Positions 49,239-57,975 are shown, numbered from the stretch's first letter. The stretch: 64,000 nt of DNA from Frankia sp. AgB1.9 (GCF_016786355.1 NZ_JADWYX010000026.1:6749-70748); one strand, 5' to 3'. A program made the numbers and translations. Notes: generated from the sequence alone by a model not told the origin.

Positions 49239-51518
49239 TCAGGCCTGGGACCGGGTGCCCTGGCGCGTCTTGGGGAGGCCGAGGCGCTGTTCGGCGACCA
49301 GGTTGCGGGCGATCTCGGTGGTGCCGCCCTGGATGGTCACGACGCACGAGTGGCGGGCGGCCCGTTCGATCTCGCCGTCGGCGGCGGACGCGACGACGCC
49401 GCCCGTGGCCGACGCCCGCAGGATGCCGCCCAGGCCCGCGACGTCCTGCAGCTCGCGGCTGGCCCGCTGGTAGGCCGTCGAGGCGAACAGCTTCGCGATG
49501 GTGCCGGCGACCGCGGGAGACTGGCCGGCGACGTTCAGCCAGGCGGTCCACTGGGTGAGCAGGAACGCGGCCTCGGCGTCGGCACGGGCCCGCGCGATCG
49601 CCGTCAGCACGGCCGGGTCGTCGCCCGGCCGTTCTCCGTCCAGCCAGCTTCCCGCCGGGCCTGGAACCCGGGCCCAGGCCGTCACCGCGGCGAGCAGCGG
49701 CTCCAGCATCGCGGTGCTGCCCATGACGCCGCGTTCCAGGCTCAGCCCGACGGCCATGACCCGCCAGCCCCCGTCCACCTCGCCGATCCGGCAGGAGTCC
49801 GGGACGATCACGTCGTCGTAGAAGACCACGTTGGTCCGCTCGTCGGCGATCGTGTGGATCGGCTGGATCGTGATCCCCGGGGTGTCCATCGGCACCAGGA
49901 ACATCGTCAGGCCACGGTGCTTGGGCACGTCGGGGTTGGTGCGGGTCAGCAGCAGGCAGTGCGCGGCGGTGTGCGCCAGCGTGGTCCACATCTTCTGGCC
50001 GTCGATCCGCCAGGCCGACCGCGCGTCGTCCACGGGCACGGCCCGGGTGCGCGCGGACGCGACGTCCGAGCCCGCGCCCGGCTCCGAGTAGCCGAGCACC
50101 GCCGTCGCCTCGCCGGCCAGCAGCCGAGGCAGCACCTCGGCCCGCAGCGCCGGGCTCCCGAGCTGGTCCAGCACCCCGGCGACGATCATGGTGGTGCCGA
50201 TCCCGTGGTACGGGGCGTCGGCGAGCTCCAGCTCCCGGAACAGGGCGCCCAGCTCGAAGGGATCCCTGGCGGCGCGCTCCCCCGGCGCCGACGCGGCGAG
50301 CCAGCCACGCTCGGCCAGCGCCCGGTGCAGCGCGGGCACGTGCACGGTGCCGGTCCGGCGGGCCTGTGCGCGGACCTCGTCGGTGAGCCAGGACCGCGTG
50401 AAGGCCCGCACCTCGGCGGCGAACGCCGCGACGGCAGGGCTGTGGGCGAAGCCGGGCCCGCCGTCGGCCTGGGCCGCCGCCGCGGTGGGCGCCACGTCGT
50501 CGCCGGCCTGGTTGTCGACGAGGTCGCGGCCCAGCTCCCTGGCCAGGGCGCGCGGGGCGCCGGCCAGCGCCGGATAGGCGCGGGCGCGGCGGAAGTACAG
50601 CTGGGCGTCGTGCTCGACGGCGACCCCGAGCCCACCGTGGTACTGCACCGCGCGCTCGGCGGACTGCCGGGCGGCGTCGGTGGCGAACAGCGCCGCCATG
50701 AACGCGAGCTGGCGACCGTCGGCCCCGGTCACCGACCGCTGCCCGCTCTCCAGGCTCCAGGCCGCCTCCCGGGCCAGCAGCGCGGAGGCGTCGACGAGTC
50801 CCGGCAGGTCGGCGAGGCCGTGCTGGACGCCTTGGAAGGAGCCGACTGGCACCCCGAACTGGACCCGCTCCTTCACCCACCGGGTCGCGAGACCGAGCGC
50901 GCCGTCCGCGAGACCGGCCAGCCAGCCGGCCACCAGGACCAACCACTCCGCCCGCGCCCGCGCGAAGGCCGTCACGGCTTCTTCCCCGCCGAGCACCACG
51001 GCACCCGCCAGGTCGCGGTCGGCGACGGGCAGGTCCCCCTGATTGGCCGTCGCGGCCGGCGGCTCACCGCGCTTCGCGACCACCTGCCCGTCGACGACCG
51101 CCAGCACCAGGCCGGCGACCGCACCCGCTGGAACCGCCACGCCGAGACCGGCGCGCACCCGGGTAGCCAGCGTCGCGACCAGCTCACCCGCGACGACGGC
51201 CGGCAGGTCGGGATGACCCGGCGCCACGGCGGCGAGCAGCCGCGCCGCCGCGACGTGCTCGGCGAACGGCACTGGCGCCAGCCCGCGGCCCAGCTCGACC
51301 GCGGCGATCACCGACGCGTGCAGGCCGGCGCCGCCGCCGTCGTGCTCCACGCCGACCGCCAGGCCGGGCAGCCCGGCCGCGCAAAGCTCGGCCCAGAGCT
51401 TCGGGTCATACCCCAGCGGCTCGGCGGCCCGCGCGGCCGCGAGGCCCGGATGGCGAGCAAGGACGGCCTCGACCAGGTCCCGCGCCGCGGCGGACGCCTC
51501 ATCCAACGACAGGTCCAT
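49239..51518 (-). CDS. Tandem-fused acyl-CoA dehydrogenase (two ACAD domains)
   Basis: 759 residues, twice normal length. N-terminal half (1-350) is an ACAD fold with RVQFGVPVGSFQGVQHGLADL (219-239) and QYHGGLGVAVEHDAQLYFRRARAY (292-315) but no TEPG-x-GSD motif. C-terminal half (360-759) has YSEPGAGSDVASART (477-491), RTNVVFYDDVIVP and TIQGGTTEIARNLVAEQRLGLP. Steroid-catabolic actinobacteria use heteromeric alpha2beta2 acyl-CoA dehydrogenases with one catalytic and one structural subunit; this gene looks like such a pair fused in one chain. FAD is probably bound mainly by the C-terminal half. First gene of its unit, with a 263-bp divergent gap to the Rieske gene. Confidence 0.9.
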   Translation of the reverse strand: MDLSLDEASAAARDLVEAVLARHPGLAAARAAEPLGYDPKLWAELCAAGLPGLAVGVEHDGGGAGLHASVIAAVELGRGLAPVPFAEHVAAARLLAAVAPGHPDLPAVVAGELVATLATRVRAGLGVAVPAGAVAGLVLAVVDGQVVAKRGEPPAATANQGDLPVADRDLAGAVVLGGEEAVTAFARARAEWLVLVAGWLAGLADGALGLATRWVKERVQFGVPVGSFQGVQHGLADLPGLVDASALLAREAAWSLESGQRSVTGADGRQLAFMAALFATDAARQSAERAVQYHGGLGVAVEHDAQLYFRRARAYPALAGAPRALARELGRDLVDNQAGDDVAPTAAAAQADGGPGFAHSPAVAAFAAEVRAFTRSWLTDEVRAQARRTGTVHVPALHRALAERGWLAASAPGERAARDPFELGALFRELELADAPYHGIGTTMIVAGVLDQLGSPALRAEVLPRLLAGEATAVLGYSEPGAGSDVASARTRAVPVDDARSAWRIDGQKMWTTLAHTAAHCLLLTRTNPDVPKHRGLTMFLVPMDTPGITIQPIHTIADERTNVVFYDDVIVPDSCRIGEVDGGWRVMAVGLSLERGVMGSTAMLEPLLAAVTAWARVPGPAGSWLDGERPGDDPAVLTAIARARADAEAAFLLTQWTAWLNVAGQSPAVAGTIAKLFASTAYQRASRELQDVAGLGGILRASATGGVVASAADGEIERAARHSCVVTIQGGTTEIARNLVAEQRLGLPKTRQGTRSQA

Positions 51519-51589
51519 CAGTCTCTCCCGAGGTCGGCCGCCTGCCGGGCGACGGATCCGGCGCCATCCGTCCGACTGGACGCTCGGCG

Positions 51590-51760
51590 CTTAAGATCTT
51601 TATATATATTATCCACACAGGGCGCCGCCCCGGCGAGATCCGCAGGTCAGCCCACGTGCCCGTCTGCCCCTGCCGAGGAGCACATGACCGGTCCAGCTCG
51701 CTCGTGCCAGGTCGTGACGTCCTTGCCACCCCTCCGAGCGGGTGTTAGATAAATCTAGAG
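51590..51760. promoter_or_regulatory. Divergent promoter region with A/T-rich sites
   Basis: Two A/T patches: TTAAGATCTTTATATATATT (about 51592-51611), near the fused-dehydrogenase start, and TTAGATAAATCTAGAGC (51746-51762), 25 bp before the Rieske start. The latter contains TAGAT-N2-ATCTA, an inverted repeat. Both lie in the gap between starts and probably hold the two promoters and a shared operator. Confidence 0.45.
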
Positions 51761-51781
51761 CTTTTAGCGAGGGGAAGTCGG

Positions 51782-52777
51782 ATGAAGGTTCCGTTCACCT
51801 GGAAGCCCACCGGCTGGTTCATGGTCGGCTGGTCGGGCGAGTTCGCCACCGGGGCGGTCCGGTCGCTGCGGTACTTCGGCGAGGAGCTGGTCGCCTACCG
51901 GGACGACGACGGCGAGCTTCACGTGATGCAGGCCCACTGTCGGCACCTGGGCGCGCACCTCGGGCACGGCGGCAAGGTCAACGGCGACTGCATCGAGTGC
52001 CCGTTCCACGGCTGGGGCTGGGGACCGGACGGCCGGAACCGCTACATCCCCTACCAGGACAAGCCCAACCGCGCCGCCCAGCTGCGGGTCTACCCGGTCC
52101 GTGAGCAGTACGGCTGCGTGTTCGTCTGGCACCAGCCCCAGGGCGCGGAGCCCGGCTGGGAGATGCCCGATATTTTTCGGATCTTCCCCCAGTACGAGAC
52201 CGACCCGGGCGCCTACTACCCGCCCTACCCAGCCATGTCGCGCAAGATGGAACGCGAACCGGTCCACCCGCAGATCCCGGGCGAGAACGCCGCGGACAGC
52301 ATGCACTTCCGCTACGTCCACCACGCCACCGTCACACCGGTCCTGGTCGACTGGCAGGCCGACGACCACGGCTGGCTGTTCGAGACCGGCTGGCCCGACA
52401 AGCGCAGCGACGACCCCGCCGCGATGGCGCTGAACATCCACAGCTACCTGTTCGGCCTCGGCGGCGCGATCAGCGCCTTCGACGGCACGACCAACTACCG
52501 CCTGATCTTCGCGACCACGCCCGTCGAGGACGGCTGCTCGGACATGTTCTACTCGATCTGGTGGCCCCGCCTCCCCGGCGACGAGTCCGACACCCCGCCG
52601 CCCGACGTCCTCGAACGCATCGAGAAGGAGTTCCTCTCCACCCTCGACGACGACCTCGAGATCTGGCGCTACCAGGACTACATCGACCACCCCGTGCTCG
52701 CCATCCAGGACGCGAAGCCCTACATGGCCTACCGCCGCTGGGCCACCCAGTTCTACGAGCTCCCGCCCAGCGCATGA
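51782..52777 (+). CDS. Rieske [2Fe-2S] oxygenase, KshA-like
   Basis: 331 residues. Rieske ligands Cys53-X-His55 (HCRHLGAHLG) and Cys73-X2-His76 (CPFHGW); mononuclear iron ligands His175 and His180 in ADSMHFRYVHHATV, with a bridging Asp172. The WKPTGWFMVGWSGEFATGAVRSLRYFGEELVAYR start and GPDGRNRYIP resemble 3-ketosteroid-9-alpha-hydroxylase oxygenase subunits. Needs a separate reductase, which is not seen here. A sterol/steroid-like ring substrate is suggested by similarity; other polycyclic or terpenoid substrates are possible. Confidence 0.88.
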   Translation: MKVPFTWKPTGWFMVGWSGEFATGAVRSLRYFGEELVAYRDDDGELHVMQAHCRHLGAHLGHGGKVNGDCIECPFHGWGWGPDGRNRYIPYQDKPNRAAQLRVYPVREQYGCVFVWHQPQGAEPGWEMPDIFRIFPQYETDPGAYYPPYPAMSRKMEREPVHPQIPGENAADSMHFRYVHHATVTPVLVDWQADDHGWLFETGWPDKRSDDPAAMALNIHSYLFGLGGAISAFDGTTNYRLIFATTPVEDGCSDMFYSIWWPRLPGDESDTPPPDVLERIEKEFLSTLDDDLEIWRYQDYIDHPVLAIQDAKPYMAYRRWATQFYELPPSA

Positions 52778-53643
52778 CGGCGGCTTCCGCGTTCGAGGAT
52801 GTCCGCCTGGAGATCGAGGATCCCGTCGCGGTCGTCACGATCGATCGGCCCGGGAGCATGAACGCCTTCCGGGGGCAGACGCTGCGGGAGCTTCGGGAGG
52901 CGTTCTCGCTCGCGGAGCAGGATCGCCGAGTGGTCGGGATCGTGCTGACCGGCGCGGGCGACCGGGCCTTCTCGGCCGGCCTCGACGTCTCCGTCCTGCA
53001 GGCCCAGGTCAGTGGAGGCCCTGACGCCGCGCGGCGGCCAGCGGACGAGGGGGGCTGGGGCGGGCCGTTCCCCGGCTCCCCTGCCATGGCGGACATGGCG
53101 CGGATGCTGACCTGGCCGCTGGCGATCCGTAAGCCGGTGATCGCGGCGGTGAACGGGGTGTGCGCCGGCGGGGCGTTCCTGCTGGCCGCGGCCTGCGACC
53201 TGCGGTTCGCCGCCGACACCGCGGGGTTCACGACGGTGTACTCCCGTCGCGGCCTGATCGCGGAGCAGGGCGTCAGCTGGCTGCTTCCACGCCTCATCGG
53301 GCCGGCGCACGCCCTTGACCTGCTGTGGACGTCCCGCGTCGTCCCCGCGCGGGAGGCGCTGGCCATCGGCCTCGCGCAGCGCGTCGTCCCGCCAGAAGGC
53401 CTGCTGGACGAGTGCCGCGCGTACATCGCGCAGCTAGCCCGGGTCGCGTCGCCGTTCTCGATGATGGCGTCGAAGCAGCTGGTCTACCAGCACCTCCAGC
53501 AGGCCCTGGCGGAGGCGGTCGACCAGGCTGACGCGCTGATGCACGAGTCGTTCGAACGCGCCGACCCCGTGGAAGGTGCGTTGTCCTTCTTCGAGCGCCG
53601 CGACCCGAAGTTCCAGCGTCTGGACGTGCACCGAGCCGACTGA
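52774..53643 (+). CDS. Enoyl-CoA hydratase/isomerase (crotonase family)
   Basis: 289 residues, starting at the ATG at 52774, which overlaps the Rieske stop in ATGA. Oxyanion segments AFSAGLDVSVL and NGVCAGGAFLLAAACDL, then YSRRGLIAEQGVSWLLPRLIG with Glu as candidate acid, like the enzyme at 5637. It has a Gly/Pro-rich insert after the first oxyanion segment, also as at 5637. Coupling to the Rieske oxygenase suggests a shared pathway for a ring-cleavage or side-chain CoA ester. Confidence 0.9.
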   Translation: MTAASAFEDVRLEIEDPVAVVTIDRPGSMNAFRGQTLRELREAFSLAEQDRRVVGIVLTGAGDRAFSAGLDVSVLQAQVSGGPDAARRPADEGGWGGPFPGSPAMADMARMLTWPLAIRKPVIAAVNGVCAGGAFLLAAACDLRFAADTAGFTTVYSRRGLIAEQGVSWLLPRLIGPAHALDLLWTSRVVPAREALAIGLAQRVVPPEGLLDECRAYIAQLARVASPFSMMASKQLVYQHLQQALAEAVDQADALMHESFERADPVEGALSFFERRDPKFQRLDVHRAD

Positions 53644-53646
53644 CCC

Positions 53647-53677
53647 GGCAGCGCGTGGCCTCACGGCCTCGGCTGCC
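53647..53677 (+). terminator. Hairpin after Rieske-crotonase operon
   Basis: GGCAGC (53647-53652) / GCTGCC (53672-53677) enclosing a second stem GGCC (53657-53660) / GGCC (53665-53668). In the 91-bp gap between convergent genes. Confidence 0.5.
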
Positions 53678-53734
53678 TGCTCGTCGGTGGGCCGCGGTGA
53701 CCAGTCGAACCTCGCCGTTCCGGCCCGAGGCCGG

Positions 53735-54754
53735 CTACCCGGCGCGCGGCCCGCGCACCGCCTCCAACACGGCCGCGACTGTCTCCGCGGGCGTGCCCTC
53801 CGGAAGGCTGAACATGAGCCGGTCGACCACGCCCTCGAAGCGTTCCCGGACGCGGTCGGCGAGCGTGTCGAGTGGCCCGACGACGGCGAAGGCGTCGAGG
53901 ACCTCGTCGTCGATCAGCTTGCCCATCGCCGCCCACTCCCCCCGCAGCGACAGCGCCCGCAGCTCGGTCTGCAGCTCGCCCCAGCCGTGCAGGTCGAGCA
54001 CACCCCGGTACGCGGGGGTCGAGCCGTAGAAGGCGATCCGCTGGCGCATCGCGTCGGCGGTGACCTCGACCTCGGCCGCCGTGCGCCCGGTCGCCACGAA
54101 GGCCGGGTAGCAGACCTGGATGTCACCGCGGCCCCGGCCGGCTCGGGTGAGACCGTCCGCCAGCGCCGGAAGGGTCACCTCCTGGAGGTACCGGCGGGTG
54201 GTGAAGGCATGGGTGTGCATGCCGTCCGCCACCTCGCCGCACATCCGGGTCATCGCCGTCCCGACCGCGGCCACGAAGACCCTCGGCTGGCCGTAGGCGT
54301 GCGGCTCGGGGACGAAGGTCGGCGTCATGAGCGTGTGCGTGAAGAACTCACCCTCGAACCGCAGCGGCGTCCCGTCCTGCCAGGACGTCCAGATCGCCCG
54401 CAGGGCCAGGATGAACTCCCGCATCCGGCTGACCGGCTGGCCCCACGGCATGCCGAACCGCTTCTCGATGTGCGGGCGAACCTGCGAGCCGAGGCCCAGG
54501 ACGAACCTGCCCCCGGAATACGACTGCAGGTCCCAGCCGAGCTGCGCGACGGACATCGGGTTACGCGCGAACGCCACCGCGATGCAGGTCCCGATCTCCA
54601 GGCGCGACGTGTGCTCCGCGGCAAGCACGAGCGGCAGGAAGGGATCATGGTTCACCTCGCCGCACCACGCGCCGTCGTACCCCTGCCGCTCCAGCGCGGC
54701 CGCTGTGGCCGGCACCCGCGCGAGCACGGATGGCAGCCCGCCGTCGATTCTCAT
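53735..54754 (-). CDS. LLM-class F420-dependent oxidoreductase (TIGR03617-like)
   Basis: 339 residues. SGGRFVLGLGSQVRPHIEKRFGMPWGQPVSRMREFILALRAIWTSWQ closely parallels the protein at 19947, as do TLMTPTFVPEPHAYGQPRVFVAAVGTAMTRMCGEVADG and FYGSTPAYRGVLDLHGWGELQTEL. Start ATG 54754. F420 use is by subgroup. Two members of one subgroup beside two crotonase clusters point to parallel or consecutive steps of one kind of pathway. Confidence 0.88.
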   Translation of the reverse strand: MRIDGGLPSVLARVPATAAALERQGYDGAWCGEVNHDPFLPLVLAAEHTSRLEIGTCIAVAFARNPMSVAQLGWDLQSYSGGRFVLGLGSQVRPHIEKRFGMPWGQPVSRMREFILALRAIWTSWQDGTPLRFEGEFFTHTLMTPTFVPEPHAYGQPRVFVAAVGTAMTRMCGEVADGMHTHAFTTRRYLQEVTLPALADGLTRAGRGRGDIQVCYPAFVATGRTAAEVEVTADAMRQRIAFYGSTPAYRGVLDLHGWGELQTELRALSLRGEWAAMGKLIDDEVLDAFAVVGPLDTLADRVRERFEGVVDRLMFSLPEGTPAETVAAVLEAVRGPRAG

Positions 54755-54861
54755 GACGCCCGACTCTAGCCGCGACGCCCCGAAAAATTTAGATGTATCG
54801 ACCCGTCGGGGCGAGCGGTGGGCGTCACGGACCGCCCCCTCGCTTGCGTTCGTCGCCGATG

Positions 54862-54878
54862 ACGCAATAAAATTGCGT
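54862..54878. promoter_or_regulatory. Perfect inverted repeat in divergent gap
   Basis: ACGCAAT-AAA-ATTGCGT, 7-bp arms, between the F420-type gene (-) and the DinB-fold gene (+). With the A/T patch AAAAATTTAGATGTAT at about 54782-54797, it marks the regulatory region; it may be an operator for either gene. Confidence 0.45.
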
Positions 54879-55013
54879 GCAATACGACGTTCGTCGGCCT
54901 GACCTAGCGGACGCCCGCCAGAGCCCGATCCGCGGTGGGTCAGGGTGCCCGAGCGGTCCGGACCAGGTCCGCCCCGTCGATTTCGATCAAGCGAAGCCAG
55001 GAGGCCACGCTCC

Positions 55014-55691
55014 ATGCTGCCGAATGACCACAAGGGAGCTGCCCCTGAGGGCGCCGTCGCCGCGCCCGGCCGCGAGACCGGGTACGCCCGCGCGGAGCGT
55101 GCGTCCCTGGCGGATCTGCTGTCCGAGGCCGGTCCGGACCGGCCGACGTTGTGTACCGGATGGACGACGCACGACCTCGTGGCCCACCTCGTCACCCGCG
55201 AACGCGTGCCCTACGCGGCGCCCGGCCTCGTGGTTCCCGCGTTGCACGGGGTCACCGAGCGCGCCGAGCGAGCGACCGGTCAGGCGCACTCCTTCCCGGA
55301 CCTGGTCGAGATGTTCCGCTCAGGTCCGCCTCGCTGGAATCCGGCCCGGATTCGCCGATTCGACGACGCCACCAACACGAACGAGTTCTACGTCCACTAC
55401 GCCGACGTCGACCGGGCCAGGCCAGGCTTCACCTCGCGAGAGGTCGATCCCGCCATACGCACCAGGATCTGGTCGGCGTTGCGGCTGCTGGCCCGCTCCG
55501 GATATCGCGGGACGGACGCCGAGATAGTCGCCGAGCGCACCGACACCCACGAGCGGCGCGTCCTCCGGCGGGGCGGGCCGACCGTCGTCATAGCCGGGCT
55601 CCCCGAGGAGCTGCTGCTACACGCCTTCGGCCGACGCTCGGTCGCGCAGGTCGAGCTACGAGGCGACCCGACGGCAGTCGCCACGTTCTGA
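55014..55691 (+). CDS. TIGR03085-type (mycothiol-dependent/DinB-like) metal-binding protein
   Basis: 225 residues: ERASLADLLSEAGPDRPTLCTGWTTHDLVAHLVTRERVPYAAPG is the N-terminal signature of the actinobacterial DinB-fold group, with metal ligands expected at His in HDLVAHL and later His residues (EFYVHYADVDRARPG; LLLHAFGR). Members include mycothiol-dependent maleylpyruvate isomerase and mycothiol S-transferases. AGGAGG precedes the ATG by 9 bp. Its function here is unassigned; isomerase or detoxification with mycothiol is plausible. Confidence 0.85.
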   Translation: MLPNDHKGAAPEGAVAAPGRETGYARAERASLADLLSEAGPDRPTLCTGWTTHDLVAHLVTRERVPYAAPGLVVPALHGVTERAERATGQAHSFPDLVEMFRSGPPRWNPARIRRFDDATNTNEFYVHYADVDRARPGFTSREVDPAIRTRIWSALRLLARSGYRGTDAEIVAERTDTHERRVLRRGGPTVVIAGLPEELLLHAFGRRSVAQVELRGDPTAVATF

Positions 55692-55797
55692 CGCCGCCGA
55701 CCCTTGAGGGCGTAGGCCCGGTCCTCCTACACGGGGTGAGCGACGTACGTCGTCGGCACCAGCCTGGGCCCGCGCCACTTTCGCGGGTGGTTCCCGT

Positions 55798-55870
55798 GAT
55801 CGCTGTTTCGGCCCTCCGGTGGTCGTTACTGGGGCTTTTTCACAGCCACCAGAGGGCGAAAACGGCGATC
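55798..55870. repeat. GATCGCC-ended near-palindromic element, subfamily 1, copy C
   Basis: 73 bp, GATCGCTGTTTCGGCCCTC ... GAGGGCGAAAACGGCGATC; 21 of 25 arm bases pair. Between convergent genes ending at 55691 (+) and 55930 (-). Confidence 0.7.
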
Positions 55871-55929
55871 AAGGTGACGGACGGACCTCGGGCGCCGCGG
55901 ACGCCTGGGACGACACCGGCTGGCGATCG

Positions 55930-56754
55930 CTAGCCGAGGGCGCCGGTCAGGATGGCGGCGACCGAGCCGCCGTCGACGAGCAGGTCGATGCCGGAGATGA
56001 AGCTGGCGGCGGGACTGAGCAGGAACGCGGCCGCGGCGGCGATGTCGTCGGGGGTGCCGAGCCGCTTGGCGTTGGAGGCGTCGATCATCATGCGCATGAT
56101 GGCGCCGTTCTCGCTGGCGAGCTCGGCGGCGCCCATCGGGGTGGCGATGATGCCGGGGCTGATGGAGTTGATCCGCGCGCCGCGCCCGGCCCAGGTGGTG
56201 CTGGCCGCCTGCACGCGGACCTGGTTGGCACGTTTGGCGAAGCCATAGGCCTGGCCGCTGTCGGAGAACAGTTCGAGGCTGGTGGCCGGGAGCGTGAGCA
56301 GTTCGGCCGCCGGGGTGGTGGCGAGCTGGCGGGCGACGTCCGGCGGCAGGGGCGGCGTCAGGTGCCCGGCCATGCTGGAGATGACGACGCCGGCCCCGCC
56401 CGGCGCGACGACGTCCGCGAACTCCTCCAGCACCAACGCGACCCCGAGCAGGTCCACCGCCAGGACCGCGGCCACTGGAGCCTGCACGGGAGAAAGCCCG
56501 GCCGTGTGCGCGACCGACCGCACCGGCCCCAACGATCCGGCCTGCTTGGCGAACGCCACGACGGACTCGGGCGAGGACACGTCGACCACGGCCGTGGCCA
56601 CGGCGTGACCCTCGGCCTCCAGCCTCTCGGCGGCCGACGCCAGGATCGCCTCGTCGAAATCGGCGATCAGAAGCTGGGCGCCGGAGCCGATCCGGCGGGC
56701 GATCGCCAGGCCCATCCCACCGACACCGATCACCACAGCGACATCGCGTTCCAT
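55930..56754 (-). CDS. SDR-family oxidoreductase
   Basis: 274 residues with a variant cofactor loop GVGGMGLAIARRI, no NNAG but HTAGLSP at that place, catalytic Tyr and Lys in AYGFAKRANQVRV, SPGIIATPMG, and the closing SGIDLLVDGGS. It belongs to the classical SDR group of hydroxysteroid/3-ketoacyl reductases. Divergent from a TetR gene with direct and inverted repeats between, so regulated by it in all likelihood. Confidence 0.9.
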   Translation of the reverse strand: MERDVAVVIGVGGMGLAIARRIGSGAQLLIADFDEAILASAAERLEAEGHAVATAVVDVSSPESVVAFAKQAGSLGPVRSVAHTAGLSPVQAPVAAVLAVDLLGVALVLEEFADVVAPGGAGVVISSMAGHLTPPLPPDVARQLATTPAAELLTLPATSLELFSDSGQAYGFAKRANQVRVQAASTTWAGRGARINSISPGIIATPMGAAELASENGAIMRMMIDASNAKRLGTPDDIAAAAAFLLSPAASFISGIDLLVDGGSVAAILTGALG

Positions 56755-56799
56755 GATCCGCCTTCTTCAGGGTGCGGCCGACCACCTGTCCGCCCATTG

Positions 56800-56848
56800 G
56801 ACGTCAGATGTCGATTATTAGACGTATGTCGGTCAGTATCCTGATGAG
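56800..56848. promoter_or_regulatory. Repeat-containing divergent region, TetR operator candidate
   Basis: GACGTCAGATGTCGATTATT and AGACGTATGTCGG are imperfect repeats of a GACGT-N2-TGTC-type motif. TATCCT (56837-56842) ends six bases before the GTG start at 56849, so the TetR transcript is probably leaderless. Operator placement over both promoters fits autoregulation. Confidence 0.45.
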
Positions 56849-57460
56849 GTGGCTGCCCGGCAACCCCTCGATCGCCGGTCCCGCCGGTCGCGCGCGGCGA
56901 TGGAAGGCGCGTTGATGAGGCTCGTCGGCGAGCGGGATCTGGCCCAGATCACGGTCTCCGACGTCACCACCCTGGCCGACGTCAACCGCACCACGTTCTA
57001 CCTGCACTACAGCGACGTACACGACCTGGCCGCGAGCGCCTGCACCGCGATGTTCGACGAGATGATCTCCGCGTCGCCGGTGCTGATGCCCGACGACTCA
57101 CCCGACGAGCACCGTCTCGCCCGGGAGGCGCTGGCGGGGGTGCTCGCGCACGTCGGCGAACGCGCCGACCTCTACCGGGCACTCCTCGGCGAGGACGGAA
57201 GCGCCAGGGTCATCAACTACCTGCTCCAACGGCTCACGATTGCCGTCCACGTCAATCTCACCGAACCTGACGCCGAAACCCACGCCAACGACCCGGCCAG
57301 CCTCCCCGACGACCCCGCCGCCGCGGTGCTGGCCGGCGCCCTCCTCGGCCTCGTGATCGACTGGCTACGCCGCGGCTGCCCGGAGACCCCCGAACAGCTC
57401 ACGGCCAGCGTCTGGCCCCACCTCGCCAGGACCGCGGCGGCGGTCCTTCCCCCCAGCTAG
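56849..57460 (+). CDS. TetR-family transcriptional regulator
   Basis: 203 residues: DNA-binding domain RSRAAMEGALMRLVGERDLAQITVSDVTTLADVNRTTFYLHYSDVHDL (about 12-60), the FYLHYSDV form typical of TetR-like regulators with short C-terminal domains; then a helical dimer domain ending in a hydrophobic AAAVLAGALLGLVIDWLRRG helix. Faces the SDR gene and likely represses it. Confidence 0.88.
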   Translation: MAARQPLDRRSRRSRAAMEGALMRLVGERDLAQITVSDVTTLADVNRTTFYLHYSDVHDLAASACTAMFDEMISASPVLMPDDSPDEHRLAREALAGVLAHVGERADLYRALLGEDGSARVINYLLQRLTIAVHVNLTEPDAETHANDPASLPDDPAAAVLAGALLGLVIDWLRRGCPETPEQLTASVWPHLARTAAAVLPPS

Positions 57461-57536
57461 GTCGGAACTCGAACCCGGTGCGCGGCCGCGGACGGCGTGG
57501 GCCAACACGGCGCGATCTTTCCCCAGCGCGGAGCCG

Positions 57537-57824
57537 CTACGCGCCCGCCACGATGCGCAGGTCACGGATGGCGCCGCCGTCGAGCGCGGCGAGGGCCTCC
57601 TGGTAGGCGGCGCTGTCGTGGGCGGCCAGGGCAGCCTCGACCGACTCGAACTCGATGAGCACCGTGCGGGTCGCCTCCCCGGCCTCGAAGGTGTGGGCGG
57701 GAAGGCCTCGGGCCAGGAACCTGCCGCCGCCGGCGCGCAGAGCCGGGCCGGCCAGCTCCACGTACGCGGCGACCTTGCGCTCGTCGACGATTTCCTTGAA
57801 CACGTTGATCCAGTAGGCGCTCAC
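57537..57824 (-). CDS. DUF1330 protein
   Basis: 95 residues: MSAYWINVFKEIVDERKVAAYVELAGPALRAGGGRFLARG is the DUF1330 dimeric alpha/beta-barrel signature, with VLIEFESVEAALAAHDSAAYQEALA after it. Such proteins resemble antibiotic biosynthesis monooxygenases and muconolactone-isomerase-like folds; function is not defined. Separate from its neighbours (convergent with the TetR gene, divergent from the SDR gene). Confidence 0.87.
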   Translation of the reverse strand: MSAYWINVFKEIVDERKVAAYVELAGPALRAGGGRFLARGLPAHTFEAGEATRTVLIEFESVEAALAAHDSAAYQEALAALDGGAIRDLRIVAGA

Positions 57825-57975
57825 CCCGCCATCCTGCCCGTGGACGGCCGGCCGTGGGGGGCCAGGCCGTCGCGGTGCTGGTCACCGTCGCCGCGACCGT
57901 CCGCGATCGCGGGGCGGATGCCATCGTCACGCGGTCGAACGCGAGATCGCGCGTGCCCCGCATCGGAGCCAGACA

